From Prostheceraeus crozeri (taxonomy: Eukaryota > Platyhelminthes > Polycladida > Euryleptidae): DNA of 64,000 nucleotides. The translations under genes and the position numbers were made by a program. Under the pieces are notes generated by a model. That model was not told the DNA's origin. It did not search any database and saw only the letters and a list, made by a program, of their open reading frames with translations. Within the stretch, counting starts at the first letter, position 1. Every line of letters begins with the position of its first letter. Positions 47,201-59,820 of this stretch are shown piece by piece. The DNA lies in assembly GCA_907163375.1 (NCBI GenBank), contig CAJQUW010011540.1, positions 89,680 to 153,679 of the forward strand, in the 5' to 3' direction.

Positions 47201-50200
47201 AATAACCAGTGTCCCAGTGTTCCAGCAGTATAAGCATATCAGTGTCACGCGCTGATATCACGATCGTATATTCTTCCGCATGGATACAATGTAAAATTAT
47301 TCGGGTATCAGCTTCTTCGTGACTAGCATGCAGAAAAGAAATGTCGAGGTCAGGATCTGACGACTTAACTGTGGAAGCCTCATGAAAACCTCCGGAAACC
47401 ACAACAATAGGATGAGTTGTGCTAGTGCGTTCTATCAGCTGATTTGACAAAAGAAAGATTAGATCTTCTTTGTTTTCTTCCATAATGATGAAACTATTCC
47501 AGTCAGATGGAAGAGGAACACTTGAATTTTCGATCTGACGTCTAATAGGTTTAACATTTTTTCTACGACTTAGCCTAGCACCGGTCTTGATTGAATCAGC
47601 TTGATACCTATCGAATACTACATCAATCCTATGGAAGTGCATTCCCATTCTATGAACTGCATTAACAAAGAAGTTGCTATAGTCACCGAAAGTTTTAATG
47701 TTAGGGGGTTTCCCTATAGACATGACTAGAGCCTGGTCATCAATTATCAAGCAACTTGATGTTGTAGGAGTCAGTTGCTGAGGAATCTCTACATCTTATG
47801 CAATTATATTGAGTAATACAGATTTGCTTCCTTGATGCAAAGTTCCATTGACTGTGGCCAATGACAGAGGGACTTTCATAAGCTCATGTCTCAATATATT
47901 TTTCAAATCAACCTTTCGACCTGACTGATATGATGTGATTTATCTTTGTAAAATGCTACGGTCAATTTTCATCATACTATGATTTGTGGTGTGAGATGTC
48001 TTGGAAATTTCGTATAATGAAGAAAATGTCAGTGCATTATTCTTGTGGATGGGTGCTTTGATACTTACATGCTGGTCACTATCTGCAGGCTGATTCAGTC
48101 ATTTATATACAAAGTCTTTCATTTGAGATAATCCTAATTCTTCGGCTGTTAAAAGCGATTCTTGTATTTTAATGGTTGCTACATCTTTATTCAGGAAATT
48201 TTTCAAAGCTTCACCGCAATCCTGAAACATCCCATGAGCCTTCAATCTTTTCACTAATTTCTCCTCATCTTCATCATCTTTTGTCATCCTCCCCTTCGTA
48301 CATTCATTATGTGTGTATTCATCATCATCATGTTCATTATCGTCGTCATGCACAGGATTAAGCATTTCTGATGTTTGGGACGTTAAAACTGTTCGCAGAT
48401 TAAATGATAGAGCCCATCTATTTAATGAAGCTGGTCTTCTGGTAATTCCAGTAATGCCACCGCTCCTCTTCCCGATAGCATTCAGCCACTCTGTACTCTG
48501 ATCTGGAGATACTTGGTTAAAGCGTCTATCAGTGTGCTTTACAACAAAGTTACCACTATCAAATTCTCGTTGGACCTCTTGTGGAAGATTTGACATCTCA
48601 GCTAAATAGACAGCACCCCATCTAGCATAGTTGACATGATCATAACGAAAGAAAAACGGCAACATTCGCCTGAAAGCATATAAGTAGAGACTCCACGAAC
48701 TATCACGCTGCGCTCTTATGAAGCAGAGAAGGATATGAATCGTCGTCATGTATTTACACCAGAAAGAAGCATTTGGATCAGTTGCACAAATGCTGTCAAA
48801 AAATTCTTTCAACGCTTCCAGAAATCTATATCAGTTGAAAATAATTCAACCATCTGTGATATGTGTTCACGATCTATTGTTGTTGATGCATCAAATATTG
48901 CTTTCCATAATAAGATGTCCTTGTCATGAAGATAGGAATAAAGCTGTGGAAGGAGAAGTTGCCACAAAGCTTGTAGTGAAATTTTGTGCACTCGGACAGC
49001 GCGGGCATATCCCTTTCCTTTCATTACATTCTGTGCTGTATTTTCCCCAATAATATCACATTCTACCCACAGTTCAGAGAGGCCTGAATCATTCATGTGA
49101 CGTCCTATCACACCTAAAAAATGGCTGTATGCAGAACCCCGAGACAAGGAATCAGTATGTCTTTGTATTCTTTTACTGACCATTTCAATTGCAGCAGTTT
49201 TGGATAGAGAGCTTCATCAACAGTGAGAACAACGTGCTGTTGATTCATTGCATTTGCTATGTGAATAACTCTTTTAACTACGGTGTTGAGTGTATCTATT
49301 TCAGTTGCCGGCGCTGGTATGATAGGCAGGTATCCTATAGTTGTCTTTTGTGCATCAACGGCACTTGCTTCCTGGTTATAAAAAGTCCAAGATGGCATTG
49401 GTGTATGAGAGGATCTAGAAACAATGAAAGATAAATCAGTGGCATGGGCTTCCTTTGCTTCTTCACATTCATCAAATGTTTGAACAAAATATTTCCAGAA
49501 AGCGGACCAGTGAACGGTCGCTCCACATTACCTAGCTTTGGGGCATTTATTATATCAGTCATAGCATGTGGAATCCTGAGTGTCCTAACAGTTGAAGAAA
49601 TATCCAATCTATTAAATAATTTATAAACTGGAGGGCCACGTTGCCACGCTGCTACTTGAGTAGCATGGAACGTCCCTTTTCCATCAAGCGTTCTTTCATT
49701 GATGTCAACATTATCCGTCGAGAAATGCACAAAGCGTCCTGCAGCTAAATTTGTGGGAACAACTGCACCGGAGCTGTCCATACTTTCCAAAGTCATTTTT
49801 GCGAGTAGAGTGTCAAATTTTATAACTTCTCGATAGCTCATAGTGTGACCGGCCTGATGAAATAAATCAACTAATTTTTTTGATCGAGTAGCTTGATGAA
49901 GAGTACTAGCTAAGCCGATGTGTTTAGGAGTATTAAGATATTTATCTCCGTGAGCAGTATACATAAGATCCTGCGCGATTGATGCTATCCTGGTACATCT
50001 TCTAACTTCGCAATCCTCATCGCTTTCAGTGAGATCAACCAATATCTCCTGCCCACCAAGTAGGAGGTTCAGAAACATATACAAACTGTTGGGTATGCTC
50101 CTTAAAGCTCTCTCTTCACTGATCTCAATACCTTCCTGCTTGGGATGTGATAGCATGTCACGCCGAATGTGCAATGCTACATGTACCATACTAAGAAACA

Positions 50201-51158
50201 TGTCCTCGGCTTCATGTTTGAACTGTGGAATGAGTCGCTCCTCTTAAATGCTTTCTTTATAAGAAGAAATTGGAATGTGTTGAAACTTGGTCGGAACCAT
50301 GACAATTCTATTTCTATTACGAGCCTGATCATGCAGTGTGATAAAGTCATACACATTTCGTAGACTTTCTACCAACTTATCTTTGAAGGTACATCGTCGA
50401 CTAATGTAAGATATTGGAATCTCTATCTCAGCCTCTAGAGCGATATTGCAGTACCTTTCCCACACGTCAACAAAATCAAGGATGTCTGCTTGTTTAGCTG
50501 AATATTCGAGTTCTTGACACAGCCATATGAAAGCGATATCTGATTTCTGTGAAGTAGATTCAGCGAATGCTTTGATTTTTCGGTCAAATTTTATCTTGCA
50601 GCTTCGATGATATTTTCCATCTGCAGCAGTTAAATCATTCACGCAAGATAACTGTGTACTAAGTGTCCTATCATACTTTGCGGATTCCAATATTTTGCTA
50701 CTTACACTCAAATCCTGTATTTCATGAAGAGACTCATTTCCGTTCTGTTGGCAAAAAATACATTTACTCCAATCAATCACTGGTGTTTTGCTACGAAGAT
50801 TGATTTTACTGGATGTGGAATTCGTACTTGATGAAGTAGGATGGATCAAAATATTCTTGCCTTCTGCTACTTTCAATTTCTCAATTTTGGACTTGCTCAT
50901 ATAATTAGAACGACAATCTTTATGCCACGAAAACTTTTGAGTGGACTCCTCTTGTAAAACCTCTCGGAGTCGAAAAGTTGCATCATGAAAGTTATCAAAC
51001 CTCAACTGGCTCCTAAGTTCTATAATACAACGAATGGATGGATAGCTGGAAGAACTAGCTGCCATCAGCTTCGTATGAGAATTATTTTGACAAATTATAC
51101 ACAAGTCAGGATCGAGTGAAATTGTTCTGCATTGCTCATTACTTATACCCTCCGCCAT
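44228..51158 (-). pseudogene. Large zinc-module / PIN-FEN-like nuclease family protein, broken and interrupted
   Basis: Start ATG at 51158 (A at -3, G at +4). N-terminus: two similar modules, CIICQ...WHKDC at about residues 15-80 and CIFCQQ...YHRSC at about 130-200, likely zinc-binding. An in-frame TAA near 50245 is followed in the same frame by EERLIPQFKHEAEDMFLSMV. Frameshifts fall near 49400, 49130 and 48812. Middle markers are HIRRDMLSHPKQEGIEIS, FSTDNVDINERTLDGKGTFHATQ (in part) and LYLYAFRRMLPFFF. At 47750-47200 the nuclease core begins: FDRYQ, HEEADTRIILHC, ARDTDMLILL. After a 2.3-kb insertion it resumes at 44917: AHYEQISCSQLYM, HALTGCDTVSQFYGHSK. It ends in a Cys-rich tail, SCGCVTGCVNQRCSCRK. 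The ADT, DTD and TGCD blocks supply the acidic residues of a PIN/FEN fold. Intact length would be about 1,500 residues. It could be a host multigene family or a mobile-element gene; no flanking termini found. Confidence 0.75.
44918..47222. mobile_element. 2.3-kb insertion inside the nuclease core
   Basis: Removing 44918-47222 rejoins DTDMLILL to LAHYEQISC in frame, which fixes the borders. CAG flanks both sides (44915-44917; 47223-47225). The left end reads GGGCCTATTTCACGAAAC. The right end lacks a matching inverse, though GACACGAAACACTGA (inverted, about 47100) is partly alike. Both ends are rich in CAGTTACCAGTT/ACTGGT words, like subterminal transposase sites. An alternating GC run lies at 45409-45418 and a 69-codon basic frame at 45746-45955 (minus). 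Class not determined. Confidence 0.6.
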
Positions 51159-51385
51159 GATGAGTAGCCACTACCTTTTCATTGATCGACCGCAAAATAA
51201 AAGTATTTCATATAATACAAGACGTTGTTTTGCTGATGTACGTGTATTTGAGAGTGGAAGCGTAACATTATAAAAATAATAGCGTAATCATTATACAAAT
51301 AACATGCATACAAATATATCATCACATAAATATCTCCTGAGTTGAGCCTCCAACCTCGTAATTCTTGAGTTAACACATTGGAAAA

Positions 51386-51497
51386 ACGAAAATTTGGGCA
51401 GAGCCTCCGGCGTCCTATTGACGAATTTCAGTTTCAAATACTGAAAAAAGAAAATTTGGGCAGAGCCTCCGGCGTCCTATTGACGAATTTCAGTTTA
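51386..51497. repeat. Two direct copies of a 62-bp unit
   Basis: GAAAATTTGGGCAGAGCCTC followed by CGGCGTCCTATTGACG and AATTTCAGTTT occurs at 51388-51435 and 51449-51496, identical over about 48 bp and separated by a 13-base spacer. Confidence 0.8.
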
Positions 51498-54240
51498 TTA
51501 CATGCCTGCTGAATCGCAAAGGCATAAACGATCTGCTCCATATGTGTTCCACTGCTTATCATTACACAATCAATTTGTTAAACATGGCATTTATAATGGA
51601 AATGATATAAATATGTAGCTTAATGAACATTCACACGCAGCCTGTATGAGAAGCTAGAGAAATGTGCTGGCTTCGGCATGCAGTAACTTACGATTGGATA
51701 AAATATTGATAGCTCATAATGAAAGATCTATCACATTTGTTTAGTTTAAGTTGGATATGCAACAACACATTATCATGATTGTATCTTTATATTGTATTCT
51801 TGTATAAAACATTGGTTATCATAAAATAAACATCACCAGTTCCATATATCCAGTGGCTCAGTAGCAGTCGATAATATCAGCATGTCTACCCTACAAGACA
51901 CCGGTATAGCTTAATACGAATAATCAGTCCTTGCAAACATCAATTGAATGATGGTTGGAAATACAATAAATTGCTTTGAGCAGAATATTAGGCTTGGACA
52001 TGATATTATTTCAATGGAACTTAGGTTAAAAAATAATAAGTTTAATAATAATTCCACTAAATTCACGCAGCTGACATTAAGTTAAAATAGATGTGTAATA
52101 TGACCTTGAATAATACATAAAAATTGAAGTAGTTAAACGTTTGAATAATTTGCTCACGAAATATTCTATTTCAGCAAACTAAAAGTTGATACAGACTTAT
52201 GGATAGAATGCACCATCTAGTTCACGATGTTCAAATAGTATTACGAAATGAAACAATGAGAAACTGATTATACCAATAATTTGATGAAAATCTTAATTTT
52301 CATGCATTCATTCATTTAATGGTTGTGCATGCCAGCGTAACTAGAATCAATAGCTAGGTTATGCAGATCATTGGCAGCATACAGCTTCCTTCTTTTTACA
52401 AGTGAACCCTATAGGCAAGAAAGAGTGATTTATGTGGGATCAGCTGCTGTTGGTACAATTAGGCTGCCTATTGCAGATTTAGATTCTTAAGTCAAATGTA
52501 TTGGGTTGAATCATAACATCAATTATAAACATCTCCATTGAACATAATGAAAATGAAGGTGTAAAAGACAATGAGGCTACTTACCAGATCTCGAAATTCC
52601 TCGATATTGTCAATTATGCATGTTGTACTCTCCATCCTCTGACGCATGCAAGTTTTGAAACTATTTGTTTTAGTACACCAAAAATTATATCTCGTTGCTA
52701 AGACATTTTTTGAAATATGCTGATGGATATTAGCCATTCCTAGAAAAGTAGATCCTGTTCTCTGAACAGTAGTCGTAGAACAAGACAATTATGCACTGGG
52801 CATACAGACGATTTTAAAGTAGAATCATTTATTATACTCGCGTATGCTTTTAAAAACAAATTAACACGAGATGCCGTCAAAAGTTTTTCAGAACGCATTT
52901 TCATGAAATTTGCCTTGTCTAGTTTGAATGAATGAACTTGGTTCATAAAGAAGAACTAACTAAACGTCCTATTAATGTTGCTAGACAAGTAGCAACGACG
53001 TCAATCTCGTGGAGCGTCAAATTCACAATAAATCTAATTTAGTTAAATATCACTCTATCAAACAAAAAACACACGACTGGTAATACCGAAAAAGTTTTTT
53101 GTCAGTAGTATGTAATACATATATTTTTTTGCTATGTGACTTAAAGCTGCTCATACGAAACACATACCAGAGGCATACGAAAAAAGGATGAATTTGCATC
53201 GGGTCTCGTATATAAAACATACCAACAACTCGTATTTCAGTGTAAAACAGCTAATTACAGATAGAATAGTTTGCATCGCTACATACCAATCACATACGAA
53301 AGTAAGTGAGATGTGGTATGAAAAACATACCAGATCTCTGTAAACATACGAGAATCTTGTATCAGATGTTAGTTTCAAATTGTATGTAATTTTCGCATCC
53401 AGCGATTTACAGATTTACAGTGTAGATGCGTACGTACACAATGCCTTGATCCTTCTTATTTCTTAACACATGTATATGTAAGCAATAGAGGAACTGGAAA
53501 AATGACAAGATGATGCACATTTCAGGGTTGGAAACATGACCGGCTGACCGACCCGGTCGACCGGTTGGGTTGGGTTGCCGCTTGGATGGTGTCGGTGTAT
53601 GTCGATCGGTCGACCGGCCCCGGTGGGTCAATCAATCGGCAGCAATTTTGAGATCAATCGATCAGACAAGAATTGTAATGTATACACAATTTATCTATGG
53701 CTTACTAAACTTGCTTAAAATGTCCACCAAAGATGATCAGTGGCATATTTTTAAGATCGACACTAAGATTACAAATATCATCAATATCCAAATGTGTCGT
53801 GATCTTGTCTACTCACATGCTTACGCATCTCAAAATTTATGTTTGATGATAAATTTGACGAAGTAAAAGTTGGAAGGTGCTAGGCCTACTAATTTGTTTA
53901 AATTGAAATTATTCATATGTAGACGAAAGCACATCCGCATCACACAGGAATAAGCAATGGATAAAAACTATATGTTAGCTCATTAAGACTGATCCTCACC
54001 CTTGCTAACTAAGTGATAATCCACTGACACTTCCCGCTCTCGAACTTTATTTCCTATAATCCCTGCTGCGCGCCCTGATGAAAGCATTTGAGATGAAATG
54101 ACTGACAGACCAAATTTGTTCACGTATCACTTTTGCATATCAATTTTTTAACAGGGAATTCATTCTCAGTAAACCGAGTTCACTCATTAAAGAAACACAT
54201 ATGAGATAACGCTCGTCACTTAATAAATAATTTAGAAAGA
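51498..54240. other. No recognised gene; CATACGA/CATACCA-rich and CCGGT-rich patches
   Basis: 53150-53360 contains many CATACGA, CATACCA and TCGTAT words, and 53402-53422 (AGCGATTTACAG...ATTTACAGTG) resembles the inverse of 42731-42745. 53535-53640 is rich in CGACCGGT words. Two minus-strand frames at 52519-52946 end near GATCTG followed by GTAAGT, but no domain is recognised. Confidence 0.4.
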
Positions 54241-54544
54241 TACCGTAGCAGGGGGTAACTTTGAACAGGTAAGTGTTGAGTGTTGTTTAGTACCGGTAAA
54301 TGAAGGTGACTTCAGTTCTACTTCGCCCACGGTTAAAGCACTGAACAGTGAATGACCTGAGAAACGCGCGCGCACAGGGAAGGCATCGTATCGACCACAG
54401 TCATAGATATGAACACAGTGTGTGTGACTCTGACGTCTGTGTGCTAGGTTTGATTGTTATTTACTAGTGCCACATGTCTACCTTGCTTTAGCGCACATTC
54501 ATTTTATGCTCGTTATCCGCATCATGCTTCGGTGAGTGTTTAAG

Positions 54545-55544
54545 ATGTTGAATCTTTTTTCCATGAAATGCGATCTTCTGGTGCATGCTGAAGATATTCC
54601 TCCATCTAACATGTTTAACTTTGACGAGACTGCGCTTTCTGATGACCCAGTGCTCGCAACGTTGCTGTTCCTCAAGGAACAAGGTGAGTTGAAGTGGTCA
54701 AGGAGCATAGCAATATAGATATCTCTATCATGGTTTGTGGTTTAGCAAATGGTGAGTTATTGCCTCCTTATGTGGTGTACAAAGCACAAAATTTGTACGA
54801 CGGATTGACTCTTGGTGGCCCAGCTGGAACTCACTATAGCGTGTCTAAATCTGTATGGTTTGGGATGGAAATCTTCGAGAAATGGTTTCGTGACATCTTC
54901 CTCGAAGTTGTTAGTTCTAGACCTGGAAGAAAAATCCTAATCGGTGACAATCTTGCGTCGCACTTTTCTGTGAATGTTATCCAGCTTGTTAAGGAAAATG
55001 ACGTTCTTTTTGTGGCCCTTTCACCGAACACAACCCATTTAATGCAACCACTGGATGTTTCCATTTCCCGACCATTCAAGAGAATTTGGACGCGCATCCT
55101 GGGCAACTTCAGGAAGGAGTCACGGGCAAAGGGTGCTGCCCCAAAGGTGAGCTTTCCTGTCTTACTACATCAGCTATGTACAGTATATCAAGAAGTGAAG
55201 ATAAAGCATCGCTGTCAACCTTCAGTCTGGGTTCGAAGCTACTCGATTCTATCCTATTAATCCACAAGAGCCATTGAAGCATCTTCAACCGCTGATGCGA
55301 CTCGCTCTGAATCCTCAACAAAGATTGGGTGTTGTGTGGATGCTTCTCTTCGCGTTGCTTCGCGATCACCGCGGGATTTATAAGAAGAAGACAAAGCGAG
55401 GAAGAAAAATCATTCCGGGTCGCCCGGTTGTACCGGAAACCCTTTGGAGCAACCGGGGGTCCAGAAGCCAGTCCCAATGCTTCAAATTCTGACGATGATG
55501 CCCCTTCAACTTCCAATCCCTCCGGAACTTATAGATCTTTTTGA
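54545..55544 (+). pseudogene. pogo/Tigger-like transposase (DDE_1), N-terminally truncated
   Basis: Tc1/mariner-superfamily transposase core. NMFNFDETALSDDP at about 54605-54646 carries the first catalytic Asp. After a deletion and frame change, ISIMVCGLANGELLPPYVVYK, quoted in parts (ISIMVCGLANGE, LPPYVVYKAQNLYDG), begins near 54715. KILIGDNLASHFSVNVI has the second Asp and LSPNTTHLMQPLDVSI the third. A frame change near 55195 leads to NLQSGFEATRFYPINPQEP and then the basic tail KKKTKRGRKIIPGRPVV. The CENP-B-type helix-turn-helix N-terminus is absent. All three acidic residues survive but the frame is broken at least twice. Element ends are not identified; CAGGGGGTAACTTTGAAC at about 54250 is only a candidate left end. 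Confidence 0.8.
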
Positions 55545-55891
55545 CTCACCCTCACAATGTCACAATGTTATAATATTGTGTTGCAATAAGTAACTTCCGC
55601 TTATCCGGAGTACCGGTAGGCCTACCATTCGTGCACTTCATGTATGAATTGTGGAAATTGAATGTCTAATGCCATAAGTTGATCAAATAATGACGATGAA
55701 AGTTTTAGCCAACCGGTATAGACACGCCAGCCACCGTCCCATCCCCGAACAGCCGGTTTTAAACGCCGACCCAGACGCGGCCGGTTCCAACCCTGGTCGT
55801 CAGCTAAAAATGTCGAATATAAGTAAGCGAAATGTGCTGCTATAGATAGTAAATTGTTTCTTCGCTGTGTCATTTTTTCGTCTGTTTTGAA

Positions 55892-58502
55892 CACTAGAAC
55901 AGCCGGCATGCAATTATACCTAGAACAGCCGAGTGAGTCAATTGACTCAATCACACTAGATATCAGTTTATTTACGAGCAGTCATATCAACTACGTCAGA
56001 TTACAATATCGCAATCATAGCAACATTTTCCTTAGTCAATACCTTTATATCCAATGGCTATGGTCCATCAATATCATTGGATGAATATGATGACAAGGCA
56101 TGTTTCCCTGCGGGAAGTGATGTACTGCATTCGTCATTACTCATTAGTGGTAGTGGTAGTGTTGTTTATTTATAAATGAAAAACATGCGATACAAGTAGT
56201 TGAAAGTAGGATGTAATACACAACAAAAAAAATCAAGGATTGAAAGAATTTCACTTTAAATAAATTCAACACAAAACACACAAGTCACTGCGTAACAGCT
56301 TTAGGGAAAAAATGAAAAAGATATAGACATATGAGCGCGTGTAAAAATTGATTGGTACTGTCGTGCGTGGTAACGTGGTCGGGGTCATGAAAAAGAAAGA
56401 TAAAAAAAAGATTGCACAATGCTTTGGAAAAAAGTTTTCGATGAGAGCGCAGCCTTCTTCGCCGCAAAGAGTCTGGATGCATTGACACCCACGATGCGGG
56501 AAAAAAATCATTTTTGACATTTGGGCTTACTCATTACTGAAGTTGCTAACTATGCGTCGTCAACGATTTGCTGCTGAACAAGCGCTTGCACGTATACCTG
56601 ATTTGGAAAATAGTGGAGATGAATCAGAAGGAAGTGAAAGCGATTGCAATGTCGAGACCGAGGTAGGCCTACCAGCTGGTGATGGGAATTCAATGTTATC
56701 GGATGATGAGGACTTTAAGCATGATACATACGATCAGGACGTGCCTTCTTTTATTGAATCGGGCAATTCAACACGTACATGCAACGATGTATTCGCGAAT
56801 GACGGTACTAAATGGTCAACTTTACCGGATTCTACTGGTGATGGTGCGGGTCGATATCCATCTTATAATGTGTTTTCTGCAAACGCAGGTCATACGTCAT
56901 ATTGCCGAAATGTAGAGACACCTGTTGATGCTTGGCGATTGATCATGGATGAAGGCTGCCTTCGCCACATCATTCGATGTACAGAGGACTTTGCTCGAGA
57001 AACTGTACCTCTATGGAGTATTTCCGAAACTGAGATGGATTCTTTCATTGGCCTATTGTATCTCCGTGGGGTGATGAATCAGCGTAATTTTCCAAGCGAT
57101 CTTTTGTGGTCTTCTGACTATGGTTGCAAAGCATTCCCATCAACCATGTCTCGTGCTCGCTTTCGTGACATCAAAAGGTATATGCGATTTGATATTCGTT
57201 CCTCACGTCGCGAGTGACTACAAAATGACAAATTCGCCTTGATTTCTTTTGTTTCGAATAGATTTGTCGAAAATTCTCAAAAGTGTTATAAACCTGATTG
57301 GTCACTTACGATTTATGAACAACTATTCCCAACTAAGGCAAGATGTCGTTTTACTCAATATATGGGGAATAAGCCCGATAAATATGGACTCAAATTTTGG
57401 ATTCTTGTAGAAGTTGAGAGTAAGTACTGTTTCAATTTTCTTCCGTATTTGGGCAAAGACGAATCACGTAGATCTACTGATAGCGTCGGTACGTCAGTTG
57501 TAATGGATCTGATGAAACCTTTGTATGGAAAGGGATATAATGTAACTTGCGACAACTTTTTTACAAGTTGTGAGTTATCTAAGAGATTGCTTGAGAAACG
57601 TTGTACTCTTGTAGGCACTATTCGATCGAATAAAAGAGACATTCCTACTATGTGTACTTCAAACTTAGATTTATATCAAAACAAGTTTTTCAAAATGAAA
57701 GGATGAATTTGACTGTATGTCAGACAAAACGAAACAAGAGCGTAGCATTGCTATCAACATTTCAATCCAGTTCCACACACGAGCCAGAAGGGAAATTGAA
57801 GCCCCATCAAATCCTTTTCTATAATAATAACAAGTATGGTGTAGACATGCTGGATAGCATGTGCTGTCAGATGTCAACCAAAGCCGGATGCAGAAGATGG
57901 CATATGGCCGTCTTTTGCAACATCTTGGATTTGGCTGGCATAAGCGCGTATATTTTGTACAAGAAGAAAACGAATATTTGATATCACGTCGCAAATTCTT
58001 ATTTGAGCTGTCCGCTCAGCTGCGACAAAGCGCGGAATCCAATGGACTAAATACATCTGATGAACCATTGCCAAAATCTCGTAAGTTGTCGTCTAGACAA
58101 AATTGCAAAGTTCTTACCAGCTGTAGGAGAGATCGTGCATCTTCACTTTGTAGTACCTGCGATAGACCTTGTTGTGGGAAATGTATGGCAAATGTATGTG
58201 AGAAATATTTTTAGTCATAAAGTTTCTGAAAATTATATGTTTACGTTTAGCAACTTGTTTTCATTTTACATATAGTACGATTTGAGTCAATTGACTCAGT
58301 TCGGCTGTTCAAGGGATAACTTAGAATAAATGTCCTGCTTTGCGAGGATAACAAAGCAAACATTATTTGCGCTGTCTTAAATTATACTACATCCCAAAAA
58401 AGTAAAAGTCACAAGATAGCTTGAAAATTGGTTGAGTACTTACTACTAACTACTTATTATAAAATAAATTTGAGTCAATTGACTTAGTCAGCTGTTCTAG
58501 TG
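55892..58502 (+). mobile_element. piggyBac element, 2.61 kb, full length but decayed
   Basis: Ends CACTAGAACAGCC (55892) and inverse GGCTGTTCTAGTG-type (CAGCTGTTCTAGTG to 58502). The right flank is TTAA (58503-58506); the left flank is TGAA (55888-55891), one base off. Each end has a second, internal copy of the terminal repeat: CTAGAACAGCCG at 55920 and CGGCTGTTCAAG at 58301, both joined to the palindrome GAGTCAATTGACTC. Such paired repeats are typical transposase binding sites. A nearly complete transposase lies between. Confidence 0.85.
56552..58214 (+). pseudogene. piggyBac transposase, nearly full length with stop and frameshifts
   Basis: The start ATG at 56552 gives MRRQRFAAEQALARI, followed by an acidic N-terminus (SGDESEGSESD) normal for the family. 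ETEMDSFIGLLYLRGVM and FPSTMSRARFRDIKRYMRFD lead to a TGA stop at about 57217. The same reading continues with WSLTIYEQLFPTKARCRFTQ in part, and GLKFWILVEVESKYCFNF, where the first catalytic Asp appears as Glu. TCDNFFTSCELSKRLLEK carries the second Asp. A frameshift near 57700 gives NNKYGVDMLDSMC (third Asp) and RRWHMAVFCNILDLAG. A second shift near 57975 gives the tail with CSTCDRPCCGKCMANVC, the C-terminal RING-like Cys-rich domain. The gene is dead but can be aligned from end to end. Confidence 0.9.
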
Positions 58503-58506
58503 TTAA

Positions 58507-59743
58507 AGGACTCGAATGAAATATTGAATTTTGAATGAAATTGAATCAAAACGACATTTTTTGAGGTTTTTTAAAGTGTATTTCATGCATGCCACGTGGA
58601 AATTGAAAAAAATTAAACCAGATTTTTTGGGTGCACGACGCCATTGTATAGACTATGGTTGCTTATATGTAATAATAATTGATAGCAGAGAGAGAGAATG
58701 TCCAACGCAGCATCCTCAGACATTTATTGTAAATATCTGACCATCCATTCCCCCTTAAATTTTCCTGATATTTTTCCTGATACTGTCAAATAGTTTACAA
58801 GTAACTGAACTACCGAATAGTGCTCGACATTGGATTACCGTTAATCACCAGAACGTTATTGTAACTCTCTTGCAGTGACAATTGCTTTACGCAAATTCGT
58901 AAGTTTTAATTGAATTTTCTAGTAGAACCTATGCGGATAATTCTAAATCAATTTTTCACGGGTGCAGAGGTAATCTACCCGTACTTGCATTTAATTCTCG
59001 AATGGATATTTTGTAGCTTGGTTTTATGATTTTCATGGTGATGAATGAAATAGGTGCGGTGTGCCAGAAATGCAAATTTCATGCCATGTCACATCAGGTA
59101 AACACTAGAATTATAATCATCGATCATGTACGAGTATGCAACGGTTGCATTCTTTATCATCAAATTTTGAAAGTAATACCGAATAGTCTCTAGGCAGAAC
59201 TTAATGAGCGGGCCTATTTACTGGCTTTTTTGGTGACCTACAAGGCTATTTAGATAATCTTCTTGCAGCTTTCCGAAAAATTTGGGTTTTTCTCTATATG
59301 TCATAGTATTGGTTCCAAGACTTCTCCCATTGCTATCTTCGACCTGCATTCACAAGGAGCTCTTCATCTCAAAAGATGTACTGCAGGAATTCTGATACAA
59401 ACATTCAATTGGTAATAAATTGACATAAATCAGCAAAAATCTCCTGACATATATAAATTGCAGGAAGCCAAAGGTATTTCAATTATTTCACAGCATTTTT
59501 ACAAAAGTCCGGGATATGAACGCGCCAATTTATCTAATATGGATCATTCATAGTATCTGTCCCGAACTTCCCACCTTCGTAAAACAGATCGAGACACACG
59601 AGGAGCTTTCGTCTCTTTGTTTGGCCACTCGAAAGTCAATTTCCGATATACAAATTGAGGCATAAAAATGTGACTAAATATTAATGTAGCATAACTTTCT
59701 AGTTGTGCAGCAGAAATTATTGAATGAGGTCTCATTTTGAAGC
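58507..59743. other. No recognisable gene
   Basis: AT-rich sequence between the piggyBac element and the hAT-like end. Only short frames. Confidence 0.5.
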
Positions 59744-59820
59744 AGGGATGCGGAGTCGGAGTCGAAGTCCTATCATTTTTGCCGGAGTCGGAGTCCTATC
59801 AAATAACAGGACACCGCCCT
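59744..59820 (+). repeat. Isolated hAT-like terminus
   Basis: CAGGGATGCGGAGTCGGAGT at 59742-59761, then GCCGGAGTCGGAGTCC at about 59780, matches the CAGGG start and GGAGTC subterminal repeats common in hAT elements. No matching opposite end seen downstream. Confidence 0.35.

Noticed and set aside
52519-52946. Second P/THAP-type transposase fragment
   Set aside because: A FMKMRSEKL block is faintly reminiscent, but the surrounding residues do not support the family.
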